DNA of 21,292 nucleotides from an uncultured Subdoligranulum sp. (GTDB lineage Bacteria > Bacillota > Clostridia > Christensenellales > CAG-314): positions 1 to 21,292 of the forward strand of contig CABUZX010000021.1 in the NCBI GenBank assembly GCA_902496185.1, given 5' to 3'. Positions 14,000 through 21,248 of this stretch are shown in pieces. Under the pieces are notes generated by a model. It did no database searches. It saw only the letters and a program-made list of their open reading frames with translations, and was not told where the DNA came from. Position 1 is the first letter of the stretch, and each line of letters begins with the position of its first letter. A program made the translations under genes and the position numbers.

Positions 14000-15326
14000 A
14001 TCACTTTGCTTACTCTTGACTCTATGTATGTTGCTCGCATCTTCTGCTTTGCTGTTATCTGCTTGCAATAGTTATGACGAAACGATAATCGTCTACAATT
14101 GGGAAGACTATATCTACAGCAAGCAAGACTTGCAAGAAGATTTTAATAATTATTATTTTGAAAAAACAGGCAAAACAATCAAAGTCAAGTACAGCACCTT
14201 TGACACAAATGAAACAATGCTAACCAAAATGCTCAACAGCAATACGGTAGCGGACTTGATTTGCCCGAGTGAATACGCTATTCAAAAACTTGTCGTAAAT
14301 GGACTTGTACAAAAAATTGACAAACAATCTATTTCTACCATCAACAACGTAAACCAACAAATTTACGACAAAGTAAAAAACGTTTACTCCGACTTTACCG
14401 TCAACGGACAAGCCGTAGATATTACAGAATATTTTGTACCCTATATGATGGGTACGTTGGGTATTTTGTACAACGCCGACGTTGTAACAGAAGCCGACCT
14501 TGCTTGCGGTTGGGGATTGCTTTGGAACAAAAACAATAACCCTGACTTGCAAGGCAAAATATATATGAAAGACAGTATAAGAGACAGTTATGCCGCTGCA
14601 GTACTCTATCTTTTAGAAGAAAACCGCTTGCCGTCAGGATACGAAACAAAATCCGTGCAAGAACTCATTAACGACACGTCCGAAGCAATGGTTTCCGCTG
14701 TTTCTACGGTATTGAAGGAACAAAAGGATAGCGGTTGCTTAAAAGGCTACGAAGTTGACTTCGGCAAACTTGCAATGATTAACGAAGGCGTAATGGTAGA
14801 TCTTGCCTGGTCAGGAGACGCATTGTACGCTATCGAAGAGGCAGAAGCTGCAGGCGTAAATCTTGATTATTTTGTACCAAGTTCCGGCGGAAATATTTGG
14901 TTTGACGGTTGGGTAATCCCCACTAACGCACAAAACGTAACAGCTGCTCACGTTATGATAGAATTTTTGAATTCATCTGACGTAGCAACAAAAAACATGA
15001 TAGAAATTGGTTATACTAGCGCCGTTGACAAGAACGTTTTGTCAACTGACAATCAAGTAGCAACAATTTTGGAAGAAGCTGAATACGACCCCGTAGAATT
15101 TTTTGAATATGAAGTTCGTTATCCCGACTTTGCCGATACTTCTCTCGGCGTAATGAAGGATTTTGGCGATCGCAATGCAGATATTACAACCATGTGGGAA
15201 AATATGTTAGGTAGCGACGTTGACTTAACCGTCGTATGGATTGTTATCGGCACAGTAGTTGCAGTAGTACTTATATTTGCTTTGGTATTTTTGACCAAAA
15301 AGAAAACCTACCGCTACAAAAAATAA
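13986..15326 (+). CDS. potD: Polyamine-binding lipoprotein PotD with an added C-terminal membrane helix
   Basis: A 446-residue substrate-binding protein that delivers spermidine/putrescine to PotBC. The lipoprotein signal ends in L-L-S-A-C, with C27 lipidated. Ligand-pocket positions known from E. coli PotD have counterparts: Y-N-W-E-D-Y (W39, Y42), A-W-S-G-D (W275, D278) and I-W-F-D (W305, D307). The family is usually about 350 residues. Here the binding domain ends near 408 and is followed by a hydrophobic helix (about 415-436) and a basic tail K-K-K-T-Y-R-Y-K-K, which would place the C-terminus in the cytoplasm. The protein would thus be anchored twice. The ATG at 13986 overlaps the end of potC by 14 bp and has GGAGG 9 nt upstream. 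The choice between spermidine and putrescine cannot be read with confidence. Confidence 0.93.
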   Translation: MKNFKSLCLLLTLCMLLASSALLLSACNSYDETIIVYNWEDYIYSKQDLQEDFNNYYFEKTGKTIKVKYSTFDTNETMLTKMLNSNTVADLICPSEYAIQKLVVNGLVQKIDKQSISTINNVNQQIYDKVKNVYSDFTVNGQAVDITEYFVPYMMGTLGILYNADVVTEADLACGWGLLWNKNNNPDLQGKIYMKDSIRDSYAAAVLYLLEENRLPSGYETKSVQELINDTSEAMVSAVSTVLKEQKDSGCLKGYEVDFGKLAMINEGVMVDLAWSGDALYAIEEAEAAGVNLDYFVPSSGGNIWFDGWVIPTNAQNVTAAHVMIEFLNSSDVATKNMIEIGYTSAVDKNVLSTDNQVATILEEAEYDPVEFFEYEVRYPDFADTSLGVMKDFGDRNADITTMWENMLGSDVDLTVVWIVIGTVVAVVLIFALVFLTKKKTYRYKK

Positions 15327-15369
15327 TAAAAAGTAATTATTATTATAAATTTAAAAAATTATAAATTTA

Positions 15370-15403
15370 AAACCTTGCAATAAATTTTATTGCAAGGTTT
15401 TTT
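15370..15403. terminator. Terminator of the polyamine operon, probably shared with convergent rho
   Basis: A perfect long stem (15370-15384 with 15386-15400, so effectively 12-13 bp with a small A/T loop) containing CCTTGCAA/TTGCAAGG, followed by six T at 15398-15403. A shorter T-run on the minus strand could also end the rho transcript, whose stop codon is at 15419. Confidence 0.88.
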
Positions 15404-15418
15404 AGTTGAATTAAATGT

Positions 15419-17020
15419 TTATTTCATCAGTTTTAGCGTATCAAAAAATTCGTCGTTATTGGCAGTACAAGTAAGCATATCTAACAATTGCGTACAAGCA
15501 TCTTTATTTTGAGTATCGGCAAGTTTGCGCCTTATTATCCACATACCCTCCAACTCTTTTTGAGTCAAGAGCAAGTCCTCACGGCGAGTACCGCTTTTGC
15601 GAAGGTCAATAGACGGAAAGATTCTTCTATCGGCAAGTTCTCTATCAAGATGAATTTCCATGTTGCCGGTGCCTTTAAATTCTTCATAAATTATGTCGTC
15701 CATACGACTGCCCGTCTCTATCAATGCCGTAGCAAGTATGGTGAGACTACCACCGTCAAGCACTCTACGAGCTGAACCAAAAAAACTCTTTGGAGCTTCA
15801 AGCGCGGCAATATCAAGACCGCCAGAAAGAGTCCTACCCGTAACTTCTGCCGTTTTGTTGTATGCGCGAGCAAGTCTCGTAATACTGTCAAGCAAAATCA
15901 AAACGTCTTGACCCTGTTCTACCCTATGCTTGCTGTTGTTTAAGACCATTTCCGCAACGGAAGTATGATGGAAAGGCGTTTGATCAAAGGTGCTGTATAC
16001 AACTTCCGCACCGGGGACACTTTCCTGCATATCTGTAACCTCTTCGGGGCGTTCGGCAATAAGCACGATAAAAACTTTGATTTTGTCGCCGTAAGTCTTA
16101 ACTACCGATTGAGCAATCTTTTTTATCAACGTCGTTTTGCCTGTTTTTGGGGGCGCAACAATAATACCGCGTTGACCTTTGCCTATAGGAGACACTATAT
16201 CAATGGCGCGTAAAGAATAATCGTATTTTTCCGCACCCAAAGACAGCATTATACGTTCCTTAGGATAAGTTGCAACAAAATCGGAAAAATGTGGACGTCT
16301 GCCGACTTTGTCGCACGGTACGTCATTTATTGAGTGAATAAATATCAATGAGGGAGCTTTTGTTTTAGAAAAACAACGAGCAGTACAATAAATTTTGTCA
16401 CCTTGGCGCAAATTGAAACGCTTTATTTGTTGGGTGTTGACAAAAACGTCATTTTTGGATTGATGATAATTGAAAGTACGCAAAAACCCAAAACCGTCGG
16501 ACAAAATATCCAATACGCCCGTCGTTTGTATGGTTGTATTTAAAGAGTCTGCATCCGAATTGTTATCTGCGTTACCGTCAACATCTTCCGTATCGTCAGG
16601 TATAAGCTCACTACCAGACTCTATCTTAACTTTTTGTACTACTTCACCTTTGGGGGACGCCAAAACGGGTTCCTGATCATTTTTGCTTTTTTTAATAATA
16701 TCGTCATAAACAACGTCCCAATTTGTGTCCGTTTCGCCCAAAGTAGAAACAACGTGCTTGACTTTGCGCCCTTTAGACGTATATTCCGGTTCAAGACGCC
16801 CTTCTTGAATAGCCAAAATTCCACTAACAAGTTGATCCATATTTTTGCTGGTAGGCGCTTTTACTCCTTTTACTCTACCAATAAAACGTAATTGCGTAAC
16901 TAAATTCATCCCACGCAACTCTTCTTCCGTATAAAAAGTATTTAAAATTTTTTCAATCTTTGCAACCTCTACATGATTGCGATCCGCAATCATTTGCACA
17001 ATATCCCTATTGATATTCAT
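15419..17020 (-). CDS. rho: Transcription termination factor Rho
   Basis: 533 residues from the ATG at 17020, which follows GGAGG at about 17025-17029; the longer frame from a TTG at 17032 contains that site. Rho is a hexameric RNA-dependent ATPase that releases RNA from stalled polymerase. The N-terminal helical region (1-80) and a charged linker (about 85-165, very acidic near 140-160) precede the RNA-binding cold-shock domain (about 166-236, with G-V-L-D-I-L-S-D-G-F-G-F-L-R). The RecA-like motor has the P-loop A-P-P-K-T-G-K-T at 289-296, Walker B V-L-I-L-L-D-S, the R-T-L-S-G-G-L-D secondary-channel loop and the conserved G-S-R-M-D-D-I-I-Y-E-E-F-K-G-T-G-N-M. It is longer than the roughly 420-430 residues of E. 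coli or Bacillus Rho because of the linker. It has its own promoter. Confidence 0.97.
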   Translation of the reverse strand: MNINRDIVQMIADRNHVEVAKIEKILNTFYTEEELRGMNLVTQLRFIGRVKGVKAPTSKNMDQLVSGILAIQEGRLEPEYTSKGRKVKHVVSTLGETDTNWDVVYDDIIKKSKNDQEPVLASPKGEVVQKVKIESGSELIPDDTEDVDGNADNNSDADSLNTTIQTTGVLDILSDGFGFLRTFNYHQSKNDVFVNTQQIKRFNLRQGDKIYCTARCFSKTKAPSLIFIHSINDVPCDKVGRRPHFSDFVATYPKERIMLSLGAEKYDYSLRAIDIVSPIGKGQRGIIVAPPKTGKTTLIKKIAQSVVKTYGDKIKVFIVLIAERPEEVTDMQESVPGAEVVYSTFDQTPFHHTSVAEMVLNNSKHRVEQGQDVLILLDSITRLARAYNKTAEVTGRTLSGGLDIAALEAPKSFFGSARRVLDGGSLTILATALIETGSRMDDIIYEEFKGTGNMEIHLDRELADRRIFPSIDLRKSGTRREDLLLTQKELEGMWIIRRKLADTQNKDACTQLLDMLTCTANNDEFFDTLKLMK

Positions 17021-17103
17021 TAGGTCCTCCAAGAAAAATACATTAATTACAAAATAAATAAAAAATTTGAGCTTATAAAATAAAATACTGAATTATATGC
17101 TAT

Positions 17104-17131
17104 ATTATACCACATTAAAAAAAATTGTAAA
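17104..17131 (-). promoter_or_regulatory. Candidate promoter of rho
   Basis: On the minus strand TTTACA (17131-17126), 16-nt spacer, TATAAT (17109-17104) with a TGn extension before the -10. The predicted start near 17097 leaves a leader of about 75 nt, which would allow the autogenous control known for rho in other bacteria. Confidence 0.65.
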
Positions 17132-17144
17132 CTGTTTTTGTACA

Positions 17145-17185
17145 AAACAAAAAACAAAGGTTAGGTTGACCTTTGTTTTTTGTTT
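17145..17185 (-). terminator. Terminator of the rsmB-rlmN-rsgA-rpe-spoVM unit
   Basis: A 17-bp perfect stem (17145-17161 with 17169-17185) whose inner part is CAAAGGT/ACCTTTG, with a 7-nt loop and T-rich 3' arm on both strands. It begins 5 bp after the spoVM-like stop codon on the minus strand and separates this operon from the rho promoter. Confidence 0.85.
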
Positions 17186-17190
17186 AAAAA

Positions 17191-17271
17191 TTATTTTATT
17201 ACCCTTTTAAAAAACAAAATCTTAAACAATGCAGACAAAACACAAGGAACTTTAAAACATGCTATTTTCAT
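17191..17271 (-). CDS. spoVM: SpoVM-like 26-residue sporulation peptide
   Basis: A short gene of 26 codons plus stop, easily missed. ATG at 17271 is preceded by a perfect GGAGG (17278-17282, 6-nt spacing), and a strong terminator follows. The product is an amphipathic, basic peptide beginning M-K-I-A-C-F-K-V-P-C-V-L. Compared from memory with Bacillus subtilis SpoVM, also 26 residues, it shares M1, K2, K7, P9 and L12, with Lys for Arg at 17. P9 is the residue that shapes the SpoVM helix. SpoVM sits on the convex forespore membrane and anchors the coat ATPase SpoIVA. In Bacillus and Clostridia spoVM lies just downstream of the rsgA-rpe region, the same place as here. Identity rests on length, key residues and synteny together; the C-terminal half is diverged and more hydrophobic. 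Confidence 0.75.
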   Translation of the reverse strand: MKIACFKVPCVLSALFKILFFKRVIK

Positions 17272-17336
17272 ATTAAACCTCCGCATAATTATATTTATGT
17301 GTTTTTTTGCGTTGTTGTGATAATTTGTCTATTAAA

Positions 17337-17987
17337 CTATTTGTCTCCGCTAAGACGTTTTATTGCCGTTGCCTTATCGGGTGCGGAAAAAACACTGCTA
17401 CCCGCAACGACGGCATCCGCGCCAGCATTAACTATTTGGTCTATATTTTGTTCGCCAACTCCACCGTCTACTTCGATAATAATATTTCTATCGCCTACAA
17501 GTTGCTTTGCTTGAGCAATTTTTTCCAAAGCTATAGGCATAAACTTTTGACCGCCAAAGCCGGGTTCTACCGACATAATAAGTATAAGATCGATTAAATC
17601 AATAAATGGCGTAATATCGCTTATCGGAGTTGCCGGTTTTACGGATAAACCTACTTTTTTGCCACATTGTTTTATTTTTTTGAGAGCGGAGGCAACGTTG
17701 TCGGTTGACTCAATATGTATGGTGATATAATCTGCTCCTCTATCTGCAAATTCTTGTATATATCTTTCGGGGTTGACTATCATCAAATGAACGTCCAAAG
17801 GTAGAGTCGTAACTGCTCTTACGTCCTTTACCATTTTTTGTCCAAAGCTAATATTAGGTACGAATACTCCGTCCATTACGTCTACGTGTACCCAATCTGC
17901 TCCCGATACTTGCAACTCTTGAACAGCTTGACCCATATAAGCAAAATTTGCCGACAAAATACTCGGCGCTACGATAGTTTTTTTCAT
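17337..17987 (-). CDS. rpe: Ribulose-phosphate 3-epimerase
   Basis: A normal-length (216 residues) TIM-barrel epimerase interconverting ribulose 5-phosphate and xylulose 5-phosphate in the pentose phosphate pathway. Motifs: A-P-S-I-L-S-A-N-F at 7-15 (S9), H-V-D-V-M-D-G-V-F-V-P-N at 34-45 with metal ligand H34 and catalytic D36, D-V-H-L-M at 65-69 with ligand H67, S-V-E-P-G-F-G-G-Q at 139-147, and D174 (catalytic) in E-V-D-G-G. The ATG follows AAAGGAG with normal spacing. It lies 63 bp after rsgA, and that gap holds an 8-bp hairpin; spoVM follows 65 bp downstream. The rsgA-rpe pair is conserved in Firmicutes. Confidence 0.96.
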   Translation of the reverse strand: MKKTIVAPSILSANFAYMGQAVQELQVSGADWVHVDVMDGVFVPNISFGQKMVKDVRAVTTLPLDVHLMIVNPERYIQEFADRGADYITIHIESTDNVASALKKIKQCGKKVGLSVKPATPISDITPFIDLIDLILIMSVEPGFGGQKFMPIALEKIAQAKQLVGDRNIIIEVDGGVGEQNIDQIVNAGADAVVAGSSVFSAPDKATAIKRLSGDK

Positions 17988-18014
17988 AACTTTCTCCTTT
18001 GATATTTGTATGAC

Positions 18015-18034
18015 TTAACCGCCAAAGCGGTTAA
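18015..18034 (-). other. Hairpin between rsgA and rpe
   Basis: A perfect 8-bp stem TTAACCGC (18015-18022) with GCGGTTAA (18027-18034) and a 4-nt loop. On the transcribed minus strand it lacks a T-run, so it is not a standard terminator; it could be an RNA-processing or stability element. Confidence 0.45.
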
Positions 18035-18050
18035 AATTTTTAACAATTAT

Positions 18051-18935
18051 CTAATCAAATTTTCGCTCGTCTCTTTCTTTGAGTTGATTAAACAAAAAAA
18101 GATAACGTTGATATTTTTCTTGCAAAGACAAGGAATTTTCCGTTGCTTTTTTTACAGCGCAATCAGGTTCTGCCGTATGAGTGCACATCTTGAAACGACA
18201 ATCCTTTGAAAGCTGAAATATTTCGTCAAAATACAGACAAAGCTCTTCTGCCTTGACGTCGTCAGTCAAATCAAACAAACTAAAACCTGCAGTATCTACA
18301 ACGTATCCGCCGTTTTGCAAAGCATATATTTGATTATGTCGGGTTGTATGTCTACCCCGTTCCGTCTTTTCGGAAAGCTTGCCCGTCGGCAAACATAAAG
18401 ACGGGACCAAAGCGTTTAATATGCTGGTTTTGCCTACTGCTGATTGACCGCACAAACACACGGTTTTATCTTTAATAAGATTTTGCAAACGTGCAATACC
18501 TTCGCCGTTGAGAGTACTTACGGTAAGAAAAGTTTTTACCTCGCTCTCATACTGCTCGGACAAATTTTTAACAAATAAATCGTCGGAAATATCAAGTTTA
18601 TTGAGTACCAAAACAACGGGAACAGATTGTTTGTTGCAGTTGACGATAACTTTATCTACAAGACACAAGTCGGGTTCCGGTTTTGGAGCAATAACGACAA
18701 ATACTTCATCCACGTTTGACACCGCAGGGCGTTTAAGATTGTTTTTGCGTGGCAAAATACTCGTAATGACAAAACTTTTGCCCTGTCGCGCAAAAGTAAC
18801 GTTGTCGCCAACCATTACGTCGTCGTAAAAGTATCTAACCTTTTTTTGGGCGTAGCAATCATATTTTTTTCCGTCGGAAAAAACGCTGTACCTACCGCCA
18901 ACACCCTTAATGATTTTTCCTTCTTGATTAACCAT
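18051..18935 (-). CDS. rsgA: Small ribosomal subunit biogenesis GTPase RsgA
   Basis: A 294-residue circularly permuted GTPase that assists late 30S subunit maturation. The order is OB-fold (about 1-62), then G4 N-K-L-D (112-115), G1 G-Q-S-A-V-G-K-T-S (163-171) and G3 D-T-A-G (214-217), which is diagnostic of the permuted family. The switch region has G-R-H-T-T-R-H (194-200). The C-terminal zinc site is C246, C251, H253 and C259 in C-R-F-K-M-C-T-H and E-P-D-C-A-V. The ATG overlaps the end of rlmN by 8 bp, with AAGGG about 9 nt upstream. In Bacillus the prpC-prkC phosphatase/kinase pair lies between rlmN and this gene (cpgA); here it is absent. Confidence 0.96.
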   Translation of the reverse strand: MVNQEGKIIKGVGGRYSVFSDGKKYDCYAQKKVRYFYDDVMVGDNVTFARQGKSFVITSILPRKNNLKRPAVSNVDEVFVVIAPKPEPDLCLVDKVIVNCNKQSVPVVLVLNKLDISDDLFVKNLSEQYESEVKTFLTVSTLNGEGIARLQNLIKDKTVCLCGQSAVGKTSILNALVPSLCLPTGKLSEKTERGRHTTRHNQIYALQNGGYVVDTAGFSLFDLTDDVKAEELCLYFDEIFQLSKDCRFKMCTHTAEPDCAVKKATENSLSLQEKYQRYLFLFNQLKERDERKFD

Positions 18936-19956
18936 TGTTTATAACCCTTCGACGGAGTTGACCACACGCACCGTCTATATCCACGCCCATTTGCCTGCGT
19001 ATCGTTGCAGATACGTTAAAGTTTATAAGTTTTGTTAAAAACTCTTTGGTTGCGTCTTCTTCCGAAGGCAAAAGTCGTCTTTCCTTTACGGGATTAAGTC
19101 GTATAAGATTAACGTGAACGGAAAAACCTTTAGTAAGTTTTGCCAAAAGCTTGGCGTCTTCCTCCGTATCGTTTTCTCCTTTAACCAAAACGTATTCAAA
19201 AATAACTCGACGACCTGTTTTTAAAAAATAATATTTGCAAGCTTCTATCACTTCAACAAGCGGATAAGCATTAGAAACAGGCATTAGATTGCGCCTCTTT
19301 TCCTGACGGGGTGAGTGCAAAGACAAAGTAAGGTTTACGCTAAACCCCATATCTGCCAAATCTATTATTTTTGGGGAAAGTCCGCAAGTACTGAGACTGA
19401 TATTTCTTTGACTGACGTTTAGTCCGTCGGCGGAAGAAACAAGTCGCAAAAACTGCGTGACGTTTTCAAAATTGTCCAAGGGTTCTCCACTCCCCATAAG
19501 CACCACGTTTGTTACACCGCGTTGAGTGGCGTCACCGCCCAAAAAAGCATTTATTGCCGTAACCTGCCCCAAAATTTCGCCTGCGGAAAGATTGCGAACA
19601 AGCCCATCAAGAGTGCTTGCGCAAAATTTACAACCCATTCTACACCCTACTTGAGTGGAAACGCACAAAGTGTTTCCGTGATGATATTTCATCAAAACGC
19701 CTTCGATAAGGTTTCCGTCAGAGAGCTGATACAAAAACTTTTGAGTGCCGTCTTTGCTCTCAAATCTGCGAAAAATTTTGACGGGACAAGCTATATGCTC
19801 TTTTGCAAGAGTTTCGCGAAAGTCCTTAGGTAAATCCGTCATACCGTCAAAATCTACACCCTTTGTAAGCCATTTGTAAAGTTGCTTGACTTTGTACGTA
19901 GGAACGTTATTAAAATAATCTACCAATTGCGATAAAGAATAATCAAGTAATATCAT
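18928..19956 (-). CDS. rlmN: 23S rRNA (adenine-C2)-methyltransferase, radical SAM
   Basis: A 342-residue radical-SAM enzyme that methylates C2 of A2503 in 23S rRNA and of A37 in some tRNAs. The iron-sulfur motif is C105-R-M-G-C109-K-F-C112, followed by A-S-T. Other family marks are V-V-L-M-G-S-G-E-P-L-D-N, L-S-T-C-G-L-S-P-K-I, L-S-L-H-S-P and the C-terminal catalytic Cys C331 in D-I-D-G-A-C-G-Q-L. The length is normal. Its ATG overlaps the rsmB stop as ATGA, a 4-bp coupling, and its end overlaps rsgA by 8 bp. The Cfr resistance enzyme is related, but the neighbourhood and the normal RlmN sequence argue for RlmN. Confidence 0.96.
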   Translation of the reverse strand: MILLDYSLSQLVDYFNNVPTYKVKQLYKWLTKGVDFDGMTDLPKDFRETLAKEHIACPVKIFRRFESKDGTQKFLYQLSDGNLIEGVLMKYHHGNTLCVSTQVGCRMGCKFCASTLDGLVRNLSAGEILGQVTAINAFLGGDATQRGVTNVVLMGSGEPLDNFENVTQFLRLVSSADGLNVSQRNISLSTCGLSPKIIDLADMGFSVNLTLSLHSPRQEKRRNLMPVSNAYPLVEVIEACKYYFLKTGRRVIFEYVLVKGENDTEEDAKLLAKLTKGFSVHVNLIRLNPVKERRLLPSEEDATKEFLTKLINFNVSATIRRQMGVDIDGACGQLRRRVINNG

Positions 19957-21248
19957 ATTTTCCGTTTAAGTTTTGCTATATAAAAACCGTCAATACCGTG
20001 CACGTTGGGCAAAAGCTGAAAACCGAGTTTGTTTGGCAAAGCGGTCTTTAAGCCAACGTTTAGGTCTAAAAGTTCAAAATCATGATTTTCATTTAAAAAT
20101 CTTGCAATATTTTTGCTGTTTTCTTCCTCAAAAACGGTACAAGTTGAGTAAAGTAAATTACCGCCTTTTTTGACGTAATCCTTGGCTACGCAAAGCATTT
20201 TCCATTGAATTTTTGCCAATTCGGTAACGTCCTGTTTTTTTCTAAAAACTTTTATGTCGGGACGAGATTGCAAAACGCCAAATCCGCTACACGGCGCATC
20301 AAGCAAAACTTTATCAAACTTGTCTATAAAGTTTTTGTTGGATACAGTTGCGTCGTTAAGCAATACGTTTATATTACTTGCGCCCATTTTTTTTGCATAT
20401 CCTTCGATAAGCTTGAGCTTGTGCGGATAAATATCACAAGAAGTAATATCAGCCTTCGGGCAAAGATTAGCTATATATACGCTTTTGCCTCCCGGAGCGG
20501 AACAGCAGTCCAAAATTTTTTCACCGTCTTTTGCCTCCAACGCTCTTACCACAAGCATTGCAGACAAACTCATTGGAGTGCAAGCGGTATTTTCCGTCAA
20601 AAGAGTAGTGTCGCCAAACACCGACAACGCGTCGGGCAAAAAAGTTTGTTGCCATCTAATATCGTTTGCGTCCAAAAAAGCTTGCACTTCTTTGACAGAA
20701 TTAATTTTTTCATTTATTCTTACCGTCGTTTGTGGTGTCGGTTTAAAGCAAGCAAAATCAATTGCAAGTTGCTCCCCTACCGTTGCTTTGAGTTTTTGCA
20801 AAGCCCAAAGAGGTAACGAGTGCTTAATTGAAATTGCTTGCATATTGTCGTCAGGCAAAACGAAATCGTCCTTTTCGTAAGCGCGCGAAATATTACGCAA
20901 AACGGCGTTGACAAAACCGCTGAGACCTTTTTTGCCTTGTTTTTTTAATACTTCCACACAATCGTTTACAGCAACGGCGGACGGAAGATTAAGTTTTGTA
21001 ATACAATAGGCGCCGATTTTGAGCAAAACCAAAACGGAAGAATCTACCTTTGTAGCAAATTTTCTCACGCAAAAATCCAACCACAAATCGTTATCAAGCA
21101 CACCGTAAACTATTTTGGTGACCAGCGCCTTGTCCTGATTTGGGGTTTTGTTTAAAACCGTATTTAGTGTAACGTTTCCAAAAGCGCCGTTGATATAAAC
21201 CGAATCAAGACACAGAAAACTCTTTTGTATTGCTATTTGCGTACTCAT
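19953..21248 (-). CDS. rsmB: 16S rRNA (cytosine-967-C5)-methyltransferase RsmB
   Basis: A 431-residue methyltransferase. An N-terminal NusB-like helical domain (about 5-130, with G-L-S-G-F-V-N-A-V-L-R) precedes the SAM-dependent domain. SAM motif I is I-L-D-C-C-S-A-P-G-G-K (245-255). The two cysteines of m5C enzymes are C320 in L-D-A-P-C-S-G and C370 in Y-S-T-C-T-V; by family knowledge, C370 would be the nucleophile. The usual V-Q-D-E/A-S-S motif before motif I is altered here (T-A-C-T-P-M-S-L-S-A-M at about 221-231). The ATG at 21248 directly follows the stop codon of the upstream gene (TAAATG) and has no clear ribosome binding site, so translation is probably coupled to the upstream gene. 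It leads the rlmN-rsgA-rpe-spoVM unit. Confidence 0.95.
   Translation of the reverse strand: MSTQIAIQKSFLCLDSVYINGAFGNVTLNTVLNKTPNQDKALVTKIVYGVLDNDLWLDFCVRKFATKVDSSVLVLLKIGAYCITKLNLPSAVAVNDCVEVLKKQGKKGLSGFVNAVLRNISRAYEKDDFVLPDDNMQAISIKHSLPLWALQKLKATVGEQLAIDFACFKPTPQTTVRINEKINSVKEVQAFLDANDIRWQQTFLPDALSVFGDTTLLTENTACTPMSLSAMLVVRALEAKDGEKILDCCSAPGGKSVYIANLCPKADITSCDIYPHKLKLIEGYAKKMGASNINVLLNDATVSNKNFIDKFDKVLLDAPCSGFGVLQSRPDIKVFRKKQDVTELAKIQWKMLCVAKDYVKKGGNLLYSTCTVFEEENSKNIARFLNENHDFELLDLNVGLKTALPNKLGFQLLPNVHGIDGFYIAKLKRKI

Noticed and set aside
20205..20880. Long plus-strand frames (up to about 200 codons) opposite rsmB
   Set aside because: They overlap the conserved methyltransferase domain in antisense, show no known motif and lack start signals.
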